From Prorocentrum cordatum (Eukaryota; Sar; Dinophyceae; Prorocentrales; Prorocentraceae): a DNA stretch of 64,000 nt. The notes beneath the pieces are model-generated. The model made no database searches, was not told where the DNA came from, and saw nothing but the letters and a program-made list of their open reading frames with translations. A program made the position numbers and the translations under genes. The stretch covers positions 203,942 to 267,941 of the forward strand of contig CAUYUJ010015831.1 of the NCBI GenBank assembly GCA_963575745.1, given 5' to 3'. Shown here piece after piece: positions 48,594 through 59,775 of the stretch. Position 1 is the stretch's first letter. Each line of letters starts with the position of its first letter.

Positions 48594-50825
48594 ATGCAGA
48601 CAAGAGACGGGGTCTGCTTTCGCAGTGACTTACCTCCTGACGACGAGCGCTACGAATTTGTGCGGCAACAGCTCGCAGAACGACACGGCGTCGAAAAACG
48701 CTATTGCGACCGCCTGAGAAAAAGAGCGTCGCACGTGCAAGGGCCAAATGAAAATGCCACAACCCGAGCAGACTATTCCAAGCTCACCTTCAAGAGCAAG
48801 AAGGCCAAACATGACAAAAGAAGGTGCGGTACAAGTCGCGGCTACATCCCACCAGAGCCAGCAAAGATGCCGACGCCGCCGACTCAGACCAACCAAGACG
48901 AACATCAATACCATTGGGAAGACTATCCCGACCTGTGCTGCGACGCTACCGAAGCAGAAGACAGCGGCGTCAGGCACGACCCATGGGCCAAGATGAGCAG
49001 ACCATCCGACTTTAACGAAGTTTGCCGATCACCGCTCGAACTTAACAAGTACCCCGACATGCACCTTCCCAGCGGCTGGGCTGCCTACTGCCACTACGCC
49101 AGCGACGCAGACGAGGAAGGTCGATAAGAAGACCACTGGCACCATGCAGCATACTACCACGAATCAGCGAACACATACACCTTCATATTCCCAAACGACG
49201 ACCTACTGCTACCTGGCTGGCGCAGATACCCCAACAAGTACAACGACAAGTTTTTTTTGTCCACTAAGACGGAAAGCAGTGTCTACCGCCCCCGCCGCTC
49301 CGACCTGACCCCCAAACCACGCCGCCATCGACCCTCGCGTCGCCAGTGACAACTAGTTCAAAAAGGGCTCAAGCTACAAGAAGCGGTTCAATCAAGCGCA
49401 TGCCTGCCAATGCACAACTTGCCCACCCACCTTACCTTCACAAGATACGGCAAAGACCTGCAGACATTTGCGCCGCATTACCGTGACAGCTTAACACTAT
49501 GTTTACACATCGCCACGACCTACAGGCATCTGGTCGCGCTGATCTTGGGGGGGCAATCGCCGCCCGACAACGTCGAGATCGCCGCCGTGCAAGAAGTTGC
49601 CCAATGGCCCAGCGCATGCCGCGACGAGCGCGACAGCATGAAGTGCGACGGGGCAGTATGCATACGCGACGCAGCTCACATATTACGCATCTGCAACCCG
49701 ACCGACCCATGGAGACACGCCAGCAACGAGCGCGACGACAGCGACAGCTCCACCGACAGGGGGGGCAACGCAAACGCCCAACAACAGACGCAGCACATTC
49801 CAACCGAACCACCGCCGCCATCATCGCAACCCAGCAGGCCCAAACCATTCGCACCCACGCTGCCGCCCTCATGGGGCGCGCCCGACGCCCCGACGAGCCC
49901 GAACAAACCAACCGGCGCTGCGAGCAACGACGCAGCAGAGTTCCAACCTGCGCGGCCGCTCAACAAACCAAGGGGGAAGACGCCGCCAGCAACCGCAAAG
50001 CACATCACCATGCACCCCCACGCACAACCACAATACCATGCGACCCCGAGCAAAACTATGCAGAAGATACACGTCAGCAAAACGACCACGACCATCACGA
50101 CTACGATTCACCAGAAACCCTTCAAACCACCACCAGCTCACCTGATCGAACATGCTAACCAGACGGCACAACAGCCACCGACCACCCCCAAAACCAACAG
50201 CGCAACAGCATCACCAAGGACGTCCTCAGCCACATCCACCACCAGCATCACATGGTCACCACCGCACCTCTTCAGACAGGTACACCCACCGCCACCTGCA
50301 CTAAATATACAAATGACTTACCCACCGGACGATCACATCGACGCCCAACAATGGATGCAATCTATTCCATGGCGACAGCTGGCACCGCGAACGCCGGCGA
50401 CGCGGCGCGCCTACGTCCCGACGATCGCAGCGCGGGCAATAGCAACGCGCCACGACGCAGCGCGACGAGGTGAACACCATAACCACATCTTCAACCGACG
50501 CATCATCCTCCTCAACAAGCTTGGGGACCCTACGTTCCAGGATTACATCGTCAGGCTTCGCGCGCACCAGACCCTCCGCGAGAACTACCTCAATAGCTTG
50601 CGCGAGCGCGCGCCTGGAGCGCCATTCAGGGAGCCGCCGCCCAAGTGCGTGGCAACGCTACATAAGGCTACTCCCAAGCCTAAACCGGCGATCACCGACG
50701 TGGGTCAGTCTACGCGAACGACATGTCGACCCACCGCAACCAGCTCTGGGCAGTGCTACAATCTACCGCGACATTCACGACCAGTACCTCCTCCCGTCCA
50801 ACTGCCGCAGATAGACCTCACCTGA
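48594..50825 (+). pseudogene. unknown ORF, continuous frame with two in-frame stops
   Basis: One frame runs from ATG 48594 to TGA 50823-50825 and is broken only by TAA at 49125-49127 and TGA near 49347. It reads RSDLPPDDERYEFVRQQLAE, YSKLTFKSKKAKHDKRRCGT, EDYPDLCCDATEAEDSG, then after the first stop YYHESANTYTFIFPNDDLLL, and after the second LTFTRYGKDLQTFAPHYRDS, SACRDERDSMKCDGAVCIRD. A long low-complexity Pro/Thr/Gln region follows, then a C-terminal part (RRIILLNKLGDPTFQDYIVR, LRAHQTLRENYLNSLRERAP). It lies 90 bases after the preceding unknown pseudogene with the same A/C-rich coding strand, so the two probably belong to one gene or element. No known domain recognised. Confidence 0.5.
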
Positions 50826-51327
50826 CTTTGTAGATGCAGGCGCGCCCAATCGCAGTCAGACTGTCGAGACAGACTACTGACCTGCAATGCGCCATTCCTC
50901 CTTTCCCCTCGCGGCTCTTTCGACGCGATGGCGGCGCTCCCTCCCTTGCAGGTTTGGGGTTGTCTTGCGAAGCCCCGGGTCGCAGCCCTAGGGTTGCGCA
51001 TTTTTTCATTGGGGTCCTCTGTCTTCTCACAATGCATGTCTGTTGCGCGCCATCCTTCTCTCCTTCGCGACACACTCGACGCGATTGGTGGCTCTTTTAC
51101 GCTCGCTGGTTTGTGGTTATCCTACAGAACCCTTGGTCGCAGCCCTCGGCTTCCGCACTGGCGCTGCAGGCCTGGCGTGCAGCCGCGCTTGCCTACGGCT
51201 AGACACCCGAGGCCGATTGTGAGTGATGCCAAGTTGCGCCCCATCGACTCGCCTCGAGTCTTGCGCGCAATTACTGACGGCAGTGCCATCTCATTTGCGC
51301 GGCCAGCCTCTGCTACAGGCCAGCCTT

Positions 51328-51463
51328 AAGTCGGGCCTCTGCAGGGGGAATGTTCAAACATAGTCAAAACATAGTATGTGGACTATTTTTTGGGGGGGGG
51401 GGTACTTTTGGAGTATATGTTTTTTCGCCTAAAATCTCCCCTGTAGGGGGACACGCCCGACTT
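51328..51463. mobile_element. GTCGGGC-type MITE, copy 3
   Basis: Ends AAGTCGGGCCTCTGCAGGGG and CCCCTGTAGGGGGACACGCC, CGACTT are inverted repeats. The 136-bp element has an AT-rich middle (AGTATGTGGACTATTTTTTG) and a G-run. Same family as 22643 and 25613. No ORF. Confidence 0.75.
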
Positions 51464-51664
51464 GACGCCAGCCGTGCACAGTCGTCCTGCGCAGCGAGCT
51501 GCCCCCGTCGTCCTCGCCCGCTCTTTGCGCCGGCCTCCTCCTTGGCCGCGTCGGCCGAGAGTGCCCAGCGGCGCTCCCCCTCCTGCAATGGCAGGCCGGT
51601 CTGCTCAACCTCGGCTGTCCAAATGACGGGCATGTTTCCGACCACCACCACCATAAATTGGAGG

Positions 51665-51735
51665 GGGAGGGGGTCCTCCTCTTCGTCCTCATCCTCCTCC
51701 TCCTCCTCGTCCTCCTCCTCCTCCTCCTTCCCCCC
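51665..51735 (+). repeat. (TCC)n tract between CACCACCA/TGGTGGTGG inverted words
   Basis: ACCACCACCATAAATTGGAG, GGGGAGG on the left and CCCCCCTCCAACTTATGGTG, GTGGTGG on the right are inverted repeats around a CCTCCTCCT run, so the whole can fold back. Confidence 0.7.
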
Positions 51736-51979
51736 TCCAACTTATGGTGGTGGTGGTGGTGGAAACCAGGCCCATCACCAAAGGCGCCGCCTTAAACGCG
51801 GTCTACTTTCTCTCAGCGCAGGCGTCGGCGTGCGCGCCGGCGCCCGGGGGCAGCCCGTGCATCAGCTGTTCCTTGTTGTCTCGTTTTAGTGACTGCCGTG
51901 GTTAATGCGTGCAGGCTTCCTGCTTGCGAGGTTGCAGCGGTGTAGGCGGTGTGGGGCGGGGCGGGGTGGGGCGGGGTGG

Positions 51980-52325
51980 TGGTGGTGTGTGTGTGTGTGT
52001 GTGTGTGTGAGGGGGGGGGGCGGGAGAGGGGGAGGAGGAGGAGGAGGAGGAGGAGGAGGAGGAGGAGGAGGAGGAGGGGAGGAGGAGGAGGAGGAGGAGG
52101 AGGAGGAGGAGGGAGGAGGAGGAGGAGGAGGAGGAGGAGGAGGAGGAGGAGGAGAGGGAGGAGGAGGAGGAGGAGGAGGAGGAGGAGGAGGAGGGAGGAG
52201 GAGGAGGAGGAGGGAGGAGGAGGAGGAGGAGGAGGAGGAGGAGGAGGAGGAGGAGGGAGGAGGAGGAGGAGGAGGAGGAGGAGGAGGAGGAGGAGGAGGA
52301 GGAGGAGGAGGAGGAGGAGGAGTCT
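51980..52325 (+). repeat. (GT)n then (GGA)n microsatellite
   Basis: A short GTGTGTGT run (51985-52009) is followed by ~290 bp of GGA on the plus strand. Confidence 0.95.
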
Positions 52326-53170
52326 CTCTCTCTCTCTTGCAGGTTTGGGGTTATCCTGCAACGCCCTGGGTCGCCGCCCTATAGGATTGCGCGTTTGTTC
52401 AGCCATGCCCCTTGCCCCTTCTCGCTGTGCTGCCGCTCGCCCTCCATCTTCCCCCGCGGCTCCTCCGGCGCGCGTGGCGGCGCTCTCCCGCTTGCAGGTT
52501 CGGGGTTATCCTGCAAGCCCTGTGTCGCCGCAGCCCTAGGATTGGACAGTAAGTATTCGTGCCGGGTGTGCTGCCGCATCTGCCTGCGGTTAGACGCCCA
52601 TGGCTGACTTTGATTGGCGCCCAGTGCGCTCCATCCACTCGTTTCGGATTTCGCGCGAATGTGCTGACGTCGCTTGCATGCGTCCTCGGACCCCAGCTAG
52701 GCAGCAGCACTTTGGCGACCATGCGCCACTGCTCTAGATCCCAAAGAGAATCATTGTAAGTATGCGTTGAGGGCTGCATGGGCCCAGCCTCAGAGTACTA
52801 GCAGCGCAGCAGTAGTATTGCGTGCTCTTTCGCAGCAGACTTGACAGCGCGCGGTCTAACATTTTTGTGCTGCGCCAGACTCCGCGTGAGCAATCCGCCC
52901 GTGTGTGAGCTCCAGGAAAAACAGCCCGTGCAGAGCCGCAGCTCACTGCGTCTTGACAGCACCTAGCCACAGTTGGGGCTCTTTGTATCCCAATAGGCTT
53001 ACCTTATAAGGCCAGCCTGCGACACCGATCGTACTATTATCCTGTTGGACAATTTGGGCTGGTGCTGAACCCGAGCAGAACCGCGCGAAAAGCACGAGGG
53101 TCCCAGCGCCGATGCGGTTCGGGGTGGACCCAAAAACCTTGGGCGGCAACCCTAGAATTGCCACGCTTTA

Positions 53171-53985
53171 GTGTCCTCTTTCGACGCTGCATGACAGCTT
53201 GCGCGGCTGCGGAGGTGGCGGTTACATTATTGAGGGCGGAGGTGCAGGACCACAGCAGAACAAGCTATGGGCTTTTTTGCTTACCAGTCCCGTCCCATTT
53301 ACTCGGCCAGCCTCTTCTACAGGCCAGCCGAGTACAGACCACCTGCGCAACAATCTCTCCCGTGCGGTCCTCACTACTTCTGGTGGGCAATGCACCTCCT
53401 TTTGGCCGCTTCGACTCGGCAACCTGGCGGCTTCTCCCTCTCCTCCACAAGCTGTGTTGCTACCTCTTGCGCAATTCCAGGCATTGGCCAGCTTAGACCA
53501 CAGGCCAGCCTATTCGACTACTCGCGTACACGCATACGCGATACCTTCGGCCGCACATTGCATCTATGGACGGGGGGGTCATTACAGTGGGGGTGGGTTT
53601 GTTGGGAAGGTGGTGCGGATTTTTCTACGGTTTGGAGTCAACCTAAACCCTGAACAGCAGCCTCAGAACTGCCACTGCCACAGCGTCGCTTTTTGCACGT
53701 GTTTGCCGTTTCTTGCCATCCGAGAGGGCACCACCCATGGACAATTCGAGGGGGGTCAGGCTTATCTACAGCGGGCACTTTGAGTCTAACGTTAGTGCCT
53801 GCCTCGAAGACTTGGCGGGCGCCGACTCTTCATTCCATTCTCGATCTCGTCTCTGAGTCTCTACGTATGTTGTTTTCCACGGCGCCCGCCAGGTGCATCT
53901 TTGACCCGGGTGGCACTCCAGGTTTTCATTCAGGAGCGCCACAATTGTAGGAGTCAGGTTTGGCCGACGTAAAACAAAGAGGAGC
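53171..53985. other. spacer; no gene recognised
   Basis: Moderate-GC sequence without supported features other than the GGCCAGCCT words noted above. Confidence 0.4.
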
Positions 53986-54175
53986 ATGATGATGATGATG
54001 ATGAGGAGGAGGAGGAGGAAGAGGAGGAGGAGGAGGAGGAGGAAGAGGAGGAGGAGGAGGAGGAGGAAGAGGAGGGAAAGGAGGAGGAGGAGGAGGAGGA
54101 GGAGGAAAAGGAGGAGGAGGAGGAGGAGGAGGAGGAGGAGGAGGAGGAGGAGGAGGAGAGAGAGAGAGAGGATGA
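53985..54175 (+). repeat. (GAT)n-(GGA)n microsatellite
   Basis: Short GATGATGATG then GGA, ending in GAGAGAGAG. Confidence 0.95.
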
Positions 54176-54254
54176 GGCGGATGTTCGCCCTGCTGCCCCT
54201 CCCTCATCCGCGCGCAGCCGTGACTGCCCCCAGTCGAAAGCGCTGCGGGGGCTG

Positions 54255-54493
54255 GGCAAGCGCCTCCCTTGCGCTCGCCTCCCTCCCTCTCTCCCTCCTC
54301 TCCCTCTCTCCTTCGCCCTTCCCTCCCTCTCTCCTCTACTCTCTCTCCTCTCCTCTCTCTCCCTCCTCTCCCTCTCTCCTCTCCCTCTCTCCCACCTCTC
54401 TATCACTCTCCCTCTTCCCGCTCTCTCCCTCCTCTCTCCCTCCTCTCCCTCTCTCCTTCGACCTCCCCTCCCTCACACCCTCTCGCTCTCTCG

Positions 54494-54545
<52 letters not shown>

Positions 54546-54640
54546 GTGTTCCTCTCTCTCTCTCTCTCTTTTTTCTCTCTCTCTCTCTCTCTCTTTTTGT
54601 TCCTCTCTCTCTCTCTCTGTCTCTGTCTCTGCTGCTGCTC
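54255..54640 (+). repeat. (CT)n / CCCTCTCTC pyrimidine tract
   Basis: ~390 bp almost purely C and T on the plus strand, ending in long TCTCTCTC runs. Together with the GGA tract just upstream it forms an abrupt purine-to-pyrimidine strand switch. Confidence 0.95.
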
Positions 54641-54764
54641 CTAGGAGAGGATGCAGTCCGTGCGCCGCAGAAGGCGGACCGCCATGGGCTCCAGACGGGC
54701 CCCCGTTTGCATATCCAGGCCGCTCCCCCCCAACAGAAGCACCTCGGTCGGAGGGGGGGGGGCG

Positions 54765-55030
54765 CTCTCGAGGGCGCGAGGTTATTCGCGCTTCGCGCTT
54801 CGCGCTTCGCGCTTCGCGGTTCGGCTCCGATGCCGGTTCGAGGGCGCGAGGTTATTCGCGCTTCGCGGTTCGGCTCCCCTGTGAGGCGGCGCGAGAGCGC
54901 GAAGTGATTCGCGCTTCGCGCAGTGCGCTTCGCGGTTCGGCTCCGATTCCTCTTCTCCCATGGGAGGCGGCGCGAGAGCGCGAAGTTTTATTCGCGCTCT
55001 CGCGCAGCGCGCAGCGCGGGAGCGCGAAGG
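54765..55030. repeat. GCGCTTCGCGGTTCGG repeat family, copy 2 (tandem)
   Basis: Three to four units of GAGGGCGCGAGGTTATTCGC, GCTTCGCGGTTCGGCTCC and GGGAGGCGGCGCGAGAGCGC. Family also at 24100-24240. Confidence 0.8.
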
Positions 55031-55124
55031 AGGGGGCCCAGTCGTGGCCGGGGTCGTGGCGCGCCGTGGCCAGGCGCAGGCCCCCCTCTGCTGCGTTCTC
55101 GGGCGGCGCTCGCCGTACCGTCAC

Positions 55125-55265
55125 CAGGAGGAGGAGGAGGAGGAGGAGGAGGAGGAGGAGCAGGAGCAGGAGGAGGATGAGGAGGAGGAGGAGGAGGAGG
55201 AGGAGTAGGAGGAGGAGGAGGAGGAGGAGAAGGAGGAGGAGGAGGAGGAGGTGGAGGAGGAGGAG
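55125..55265 (+). repeat. (GGA)n microsatellite
   Basis: ~140 bp of GGA on the plus strand, reading poly-Glu into the candidate exon that follows. Confidence 0.95.
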
Positions 55266-55740
55266 GACGAGGCTTCCGAACCCGAGTCTTTCGTCCCCCC
55301 GACCCTGCAGCGGCGGCCGGCCGAGGATCGGAGCGGCCGCCCCTGGCCGGTGCACGACGACCAGGAGGAGACAGAAAACACACACACAGAGGGACACGAG
55401 GAGTCGCCGCTCCCCAGGACACGAGGGGAAACCATGGGAAGTGGGGGGGGGAAGAGGGGACATGGGAAAGGGTGGGGACTTCTGAAGTCTGGGAAGACAT
55501 GGGGAGTGGGGAAGCATGGGGGAGTGTGGGGAACTCGAGAACATAAGAATGAACACCTGGGGAATCCTGGGATCTGTGTGCACTTCTCTGTGGGCCCCTG
55601 GGCCCCTTCAAGCTCCTGTGCCAGCAGCGCGAAGAGGGGCGGCGCCGCCAGGCCTTCGAGCACACCATGGCGAAGCGCAGCGAGGGGGAGCGGCGGGTGG
55701 AGCTGAAGCGCCACATGGAGGGCCCCTGCTCCGGCCTGCG
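55266..55740 (+). CDS. candidate exons after a poly-Glu tract (weak)
   Basis: The first block reads EEDEASEPESFVPPTLQRRP, AEDRSGRPWPVHDDQEET. The second, ~55605-55735, reads LKLLCQQREEGRRRQAFEHT, MAKRSEGERRVELKRHMEGP, a strongly charged helix in a different frame. The interval between (55380-55600) is purine-rich and could be an intron: GTGCACG near 55350 and CCCCTTCAAG near 55611 are possible boundaries. I do not recognise the product. Confidence 0.3.
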
Positions 55741-55779
55741 CTCCCTGCGGTGGCTGCTCCGGCCCCCCCTCGGGCCTCC

Positions 55780-55884
55780 AGACCCCCTCGCGTTGCGACA
55801 ACCTCGCGACGGGAGGGGCTCCGCGGCCGGGCCCCCGGGCCGTCCACAAGACGACTCGGGATGAAGAGCCGGTCCCGGGGCCGG
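55780..55884 (+). repeat. dispersed GC-rich repeat, copy shared with 7560-7715
   Basis: Blocks match as described at 7560. It leads directly into the palindrome at 55885. Confidence 0.5.
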
Positions 55885-56031
55885 GGCCACATGCGAACCC
55901 TACCCCTGCCCCCCACGACCTCGGAGGGGGAGGGTGCGGGGTTCACTTCGCGCGGGAGCTCCCGAGCGAAGTGAACCCCACCCTCCCCCTTCCGAGATCG
56001 TGGGGGGTAGGGGTAGGGTTCGCACGTGGCC
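55885..56031. repeat. ~147-bp imperfect palindrome
   Basis: The left arm GGCCACATGCGAACCCTACC through GGGGTTCACTTCGC is the reverse complement (a few mismatches and one or two indels) of GCGAAGTGAACCCCACCCTC through GTAGGGTTCGCACGTGGCC. The centre is GGGAGCTCCC at 55954-55963. A diverged single arm end (GGGCTCGCACGTGGCCTCCC) recurs near 57525-57545. Confidence 0.9.
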
Positions 56032-56202
56032 CCCTACCTTGGGAAGGGGCCCAGCCTTCTGGGGGCCGGCGCGGCGGAGGAACATCGCGGCGTCGGGGGT
56101 CTGGGGCTGCCTGCGCCGGCCTGCTCCGGCCGGCCCGCCCTCTGCGGCGTCGGCTCGTGCCCCGCCCCCGGGGGGCCGCTTCCCCTCCGGCCCAGAGATC
56201 CC

Positions 56203-56226
56203 CTGTAGGGGGACAGGCCCGACTGA
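56203..56226. mobile_element. GTCGGGC-type MITE, solitary right end
   Basis: CCCCTGTAGGGGGACAGGCC then CGACT matches the right terminal repeat at 25755-25782. No left end nearby, so a truncated copy. Confidence 0.55.
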
Positions 56227-56236
56227 AGGATAGACG

Positions 56237-56386
56237 GAGGCAACGATAGGGGGGGATATTCTGGGTGGGAGCGTGCGGAGTCACTCGCCGGGGCCTATCG
56301 CCGCTCTGTCGGAGATGTGTAGCCGAGTCCAGGTTGATGTTCCCCCCCTAAACCTATCTCCCTGTATCGTTGCCCCTCAGATAGGG
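56237..56386. mobile_element. small TIR-like element (GGCAACGATAGGGGGG)
   Basis: GGCAACGATAGGGGGGGATA and, at the other end, CCTATCTCCCTGTATCGTTG, CC form imperfect inverted repeats. The interior contains the block shared with 23730-23830. Confidence 0.5.
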
Positions 56387-58030
56387 TAAGGGGTGGACAG
56401 ACCTCCTACCCTGACGCGTCGATGAAGGAACTGGCCGTTTTCGGTTCGCGAGAGGGCGTCGCGGCCATCATCTTTGCGGGTCCAGGTCCGTTGGTTTCGG
56501 TCCCGGGCCGCTTTCACTAAGGGGAGGTCTACTGAAGGGAGGTTTGTCCACCGCCGAGGTCCTGACTTTTTCACTCCGGCGGTTTTTCCTGGAGGTCGGC
56601 CTCTCTGGGGCCCGTCGTCGGGCCCCGGGACCATCGAAGCTGGATCTGGGACGGACAGCCACCCCCCGGGGAAGGGGTCGGGACGTTGAACAAATCAGAG
56701 CGGCGGGGGTCTGGGGATAGGCCCCCCTCCCTAGGTTCCTCCTCCTAGTCTTGCCCCTCTCTCGCTCTCTGCTCCCTCCTCGCCCCCCTCGTCGCGTTTC
56801 TCTGTCCACCCAGCCTCCTTTCTCGCCCCGTCCCTAATTCCTCTCTCCTTGCTCACGTATCCTTTTTCCCTCCTCCTCCTCCTCCTCCTCCTCCTTCTCC
56901 TCCGTTCTTACGCTCGTCTCCTCCTCCTCCTCCTCCTCGTTTTGCCTCTCTCTCACACTTGTTCTCTCTCCCTCTCTCCCTCTGTTTTTTGTATTGACTT
57001 TTGTTTTTGTTGTTTTCTCTCTCTCTCTCTCTCGCTGCGCCTGGCGTGGCACCCGCAGCCCGAGCGCCAGCGCTGCTGCCGCCAAGGAGGTGCAGATGCG
57101 CCGCCACGCGGGCGTGGCCTCGGGCGCCCGCCGCGTGGCGCGCCCGCGGGCCCGACGCGCGGCGCTGCGCCGACTCTGCGCGCAGGGCCCGAGGCCGGCG
57201 CCTGCTGCGCCAGCGGGGGCCGTGCCTGCCGTGCGTGCGCCACCGGACGCGCAGGAGGCCACAGGGCGTACATCGCGCGCGGGCTCGTTTCTCGTCGACG
57301 TTGCTCAACCCGCGGCAGGAATAGGACGCAGCTCGTGTCGCGCGCTGAACGTCTCGCCGCCCACAATATAAGATGAGCCAGAGGCGTCGGGCGCGACGCA
57401 CTTGCATTTTATGTTGTGGGAGGGCGGGTGGGACTGGACGGAGCCCTCTGGCTCGTTCGAGCTGGCTAACTTGATGCGAAACCCACCCCACCTCCCCACG
57501 GTTTTCAAGGGGGGAGGTGGGGCAGGGCTCGCACGTGGCCTCCCAACGTGGGAGCCGACCTCCAAGCGGCTCGAGCGGAACGTCGAGGTGCCCGGCTTCG
57601 GCCGGCGGCGAGATTTGGGGGGGGGGGGAGCGAGGAGGAGCGGGCCTGCTCAGAAGGCTCGGCAGGCCTCGGGCCTTCTGAGCAGTTGCCCGAGCTTTCC
57701 CCGCAGACGCCGAGAACTTCTCGGAACCAGCGAGGGCTTCTGAGAAACCCCGCCGCCTTCCGAGAAGGTCTTCTCCTTGTCACTTCGCCCCCCCCCCCAA
57801 GGCGCGCCGCCGATTCCGGGATGCCCACGACGCATGCGGCGCCTGTGGTGCGGAGCGTTCGGCATAATAGGCCCGGGCACGGTGGCGACGCACGGGCGCG
57901 GGAGCGGGACCAGGCTTCTTGCTGTGCTCTCGCGCCCTGTTGCCAGTCGTGAGGGGGAGTACGTGGATGACCGGAGCTGGGAGGGGGGGGGCGTCTCACA
58001 CGGCAGCGGACGGACCTGGCACGATGGGTG
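56387..58030. other. spacer with pyrimidine tract, hairpin and G-runs
   Basis: 56860-57035 is CT-rich. GCTCAGAAGGC / GCCTTCTGAGC near 57650-57685 forms an 11-bp stem hairpin. 57060-57300 is very GC-rich with Arg/Ala-rich frames on either strand; nothing supports a gene. Confidence 0.4.
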
Positions 58031-58215
58031 CGGTGTATCGACGCCTCCTGCAGATCCAAGACGCCTGCGGTGAATCACCGCCCTCTGCCTTTTGGAGCCG
58101 CCTATGTGATGTGGCCGAACGTTGAGGCCCGAGCTCGGCGAAGCAATCGGCCTACGTGTTCCCCCACCTGTGATGGAAAGCCCTCGGGGAATACGAGGGG
58201 AAAAATAATAATAGG
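58030..58215 (+). repeat. dispersed repeat, copy 1 of three (GACGCCT-CGG-GAATCACCGC)
   Basis: CCAAGACGCCTGCGGTGAAT, CACCGCCCTCTGCC, GCCTATGTGATGTGGCCGA, GCGAAGCAATCGGCCTACGT and CTCGGGGAATACGAGGGGAA match in order 60225-60385 (CGAAGACGCCTACGGCGAAT, GCCTATGTGGCCGA, CCAAGCTATTGGACTATGTG, TTCGGGGAACACGAAGGGGA). A partial copy lies at 58955-59035. Confidence 0.7.
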
Positions 58216-58584
58216 AGAGGGAGACTGAAGTCAGAAGGTCGTAAAAAATGACGTCGTCCTACGTCCCACCAAAGAGCTCAAGGAGCGGTGAGACGTTTAC
58301 GTCGGCCGTGACTCGTTGCCCACCCGAGACGGCTTGGTGCGTAGGGTGGCAGGGCCCCCTGGAGCTTTCACCGTTCTGTCAGGTTTCTCGGCCAGCAGGA
58401 CCACAACCAACCCTGCGGAATCGAGTGGCATGAGCAAATGGGTTTTACGAACACGACCGGCCGAGGGCGGGTGGACACAAGGTCCCATGGGGCTTACGGG
58501 CCACACGACCCCACCTCCCGACCAACTGCGCAATCTCCGTGCCTGGTACCAATCTCCAGGACACGGGCGCAGCTAAGGCGCCAC

Positions 58585-58865
58585 ATGCGGACACACACAC
58601 ACACACACACGCAACACACAGCACACAGCCACAACACACAACACGCAACGCACACACCACACAACACACAACACACAACACACAGCACACAACACACCAC
58701 ACACACCACACAGCACACAACACCCAACACCCAACACACAGCACACAACACACAACAAACACAACACACAACACACAAGGCACAACACACAGCACACAAC
58801 ACACAACACACACAACACGCAACGCACAACACACAACACACAACACACACAACACACACATTACA
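58585..58865 (+). repeat. CACACAACACACAGCACACA minisatellite
   Basis: ~280 bp of (CA)n with regular AACACA and GCACACA interruptions. Strong strand asymmetry, no T in most of it. Confidence 0.95.
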
Positions 58866-59084
58866 CTGCCTGCCGCTGGTTCCGAACATTGGGCCCGGGT
58901 GGTTCTCTCCTTGCCTGCTGCAGTGGGCAGCCCTGGTTGTATGCGCTGTACGCGACCAAGCCATCGGACTATGCGTTCACCCCAGCTGTTGTGAACACAT
59001 TTCGGGGAACACGATGGGAATAACAAACAAAGAGGAGGAGATGGAGGAACACGGAGGAGGAGGGACAAGAGGAGGGGGAGGGAG

Positions 59085-59775
59085 AGGCCCCTTGGGAGCG
59101 TCTTGGGGCATTCTTGGGGCCTGCTTGGAGTTTCCTGGTGGTTTCTTGGAGGCCTCTTGGGGGCCTGTGGAGACTCCTTGGGAGGCTCTTTGGTCTTCGG
59201 ATGGCGTTCCTGGCCCGTCTGACGCTGTCGGAAGCCGTCTTGCGGGTCTGTCTGGACCGACTTTGTGGACCTCGTGGGGCGCCTCGCGGACGTCTTGGAG
59301 ACGATCTTGGGCGTCTTGGATATCTCCTGGATCGTCTTGGGGCCCTCTTGGCGCAGTCTTGCGGGCCTTTTTGAGCCGTCAGGGGTCATCTCGGAGGCCT
59401 CTTGGGCGCTCTTGGGGCCATCTTGGTGGCCCCTGGGGCCGTCTTGGGCTGTCGGAAAGCCGACCGTGAGTAACTGCCATAACCTTTTAGCGGCCTCTTG
59501 GGGCCCTCTTTGGGCCCTCTTTGGGGCCTCTTGGGGCTCTTTTGAGCTGTCTTGGCGGCCGCGTGGGCCACCTGGAGCCTGTTTTGGGCGTTCTTGGGTC
59601 CATTCTGGGGCGATCTTGGGCTCTCGAGGCCATCGTGGCCGTCTTGGAAGCATTTTTGCGCGGTATCGGAGGCGATCTTGGGCCATCTTGGCAGTCTTGG
59701 AGGCGTCTTGGAGGCAATCCTGGGCCGTGGTGGCCGTCTGGGACGCGATTGTCGGCACTTTCGGCGGCTCTCCTC
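59085..59775. repeat. CTTGGGGGCCTCTTGG-type ~10-bp repeats, copy 1
   Basis: GTCTTGGNGGC words dominate. Blocks GGCGTTCCTGGCCCGTCTGA, CGTCTTGCGGGTCTGTCTGG and GACGTCTTGGAGACGATCTT match 61208-61310 in order. Related in style but not directly collinear to the GGCCTCTTGGGG blocks in the large inverted repeat at 15-21 kb. Confidence 0.7.

Larger units (their letters stand above)
50880..53170 (+). repeat. degenerate ~150-bp repeats (TTGCAGGTTTGGGGTTATCC)
   Basis: Units with CTCTTTCGACGCGATGGCGG, CTTGCAGGTTTGGGGTTNTC, CTGCAANGCCCTGGGTCGCAGCCCT and AGGATTGCGC occur near 50905, 51060, 52330, 52450 and 53080-53180. They are interrupted by a MITE (51328), purine tracts and unrelated sequence. GGCCAGCCTCTNCTACAGGCCAGCC also recurs near 51300, 53305 and (diverged) 53483. 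Confidence 0.6.

Noticed and set aside
57060-57300. Arg/Ala-rich coding exon
   Set aside because: Open in several frames on both strands because of extreme GC content; no motif.
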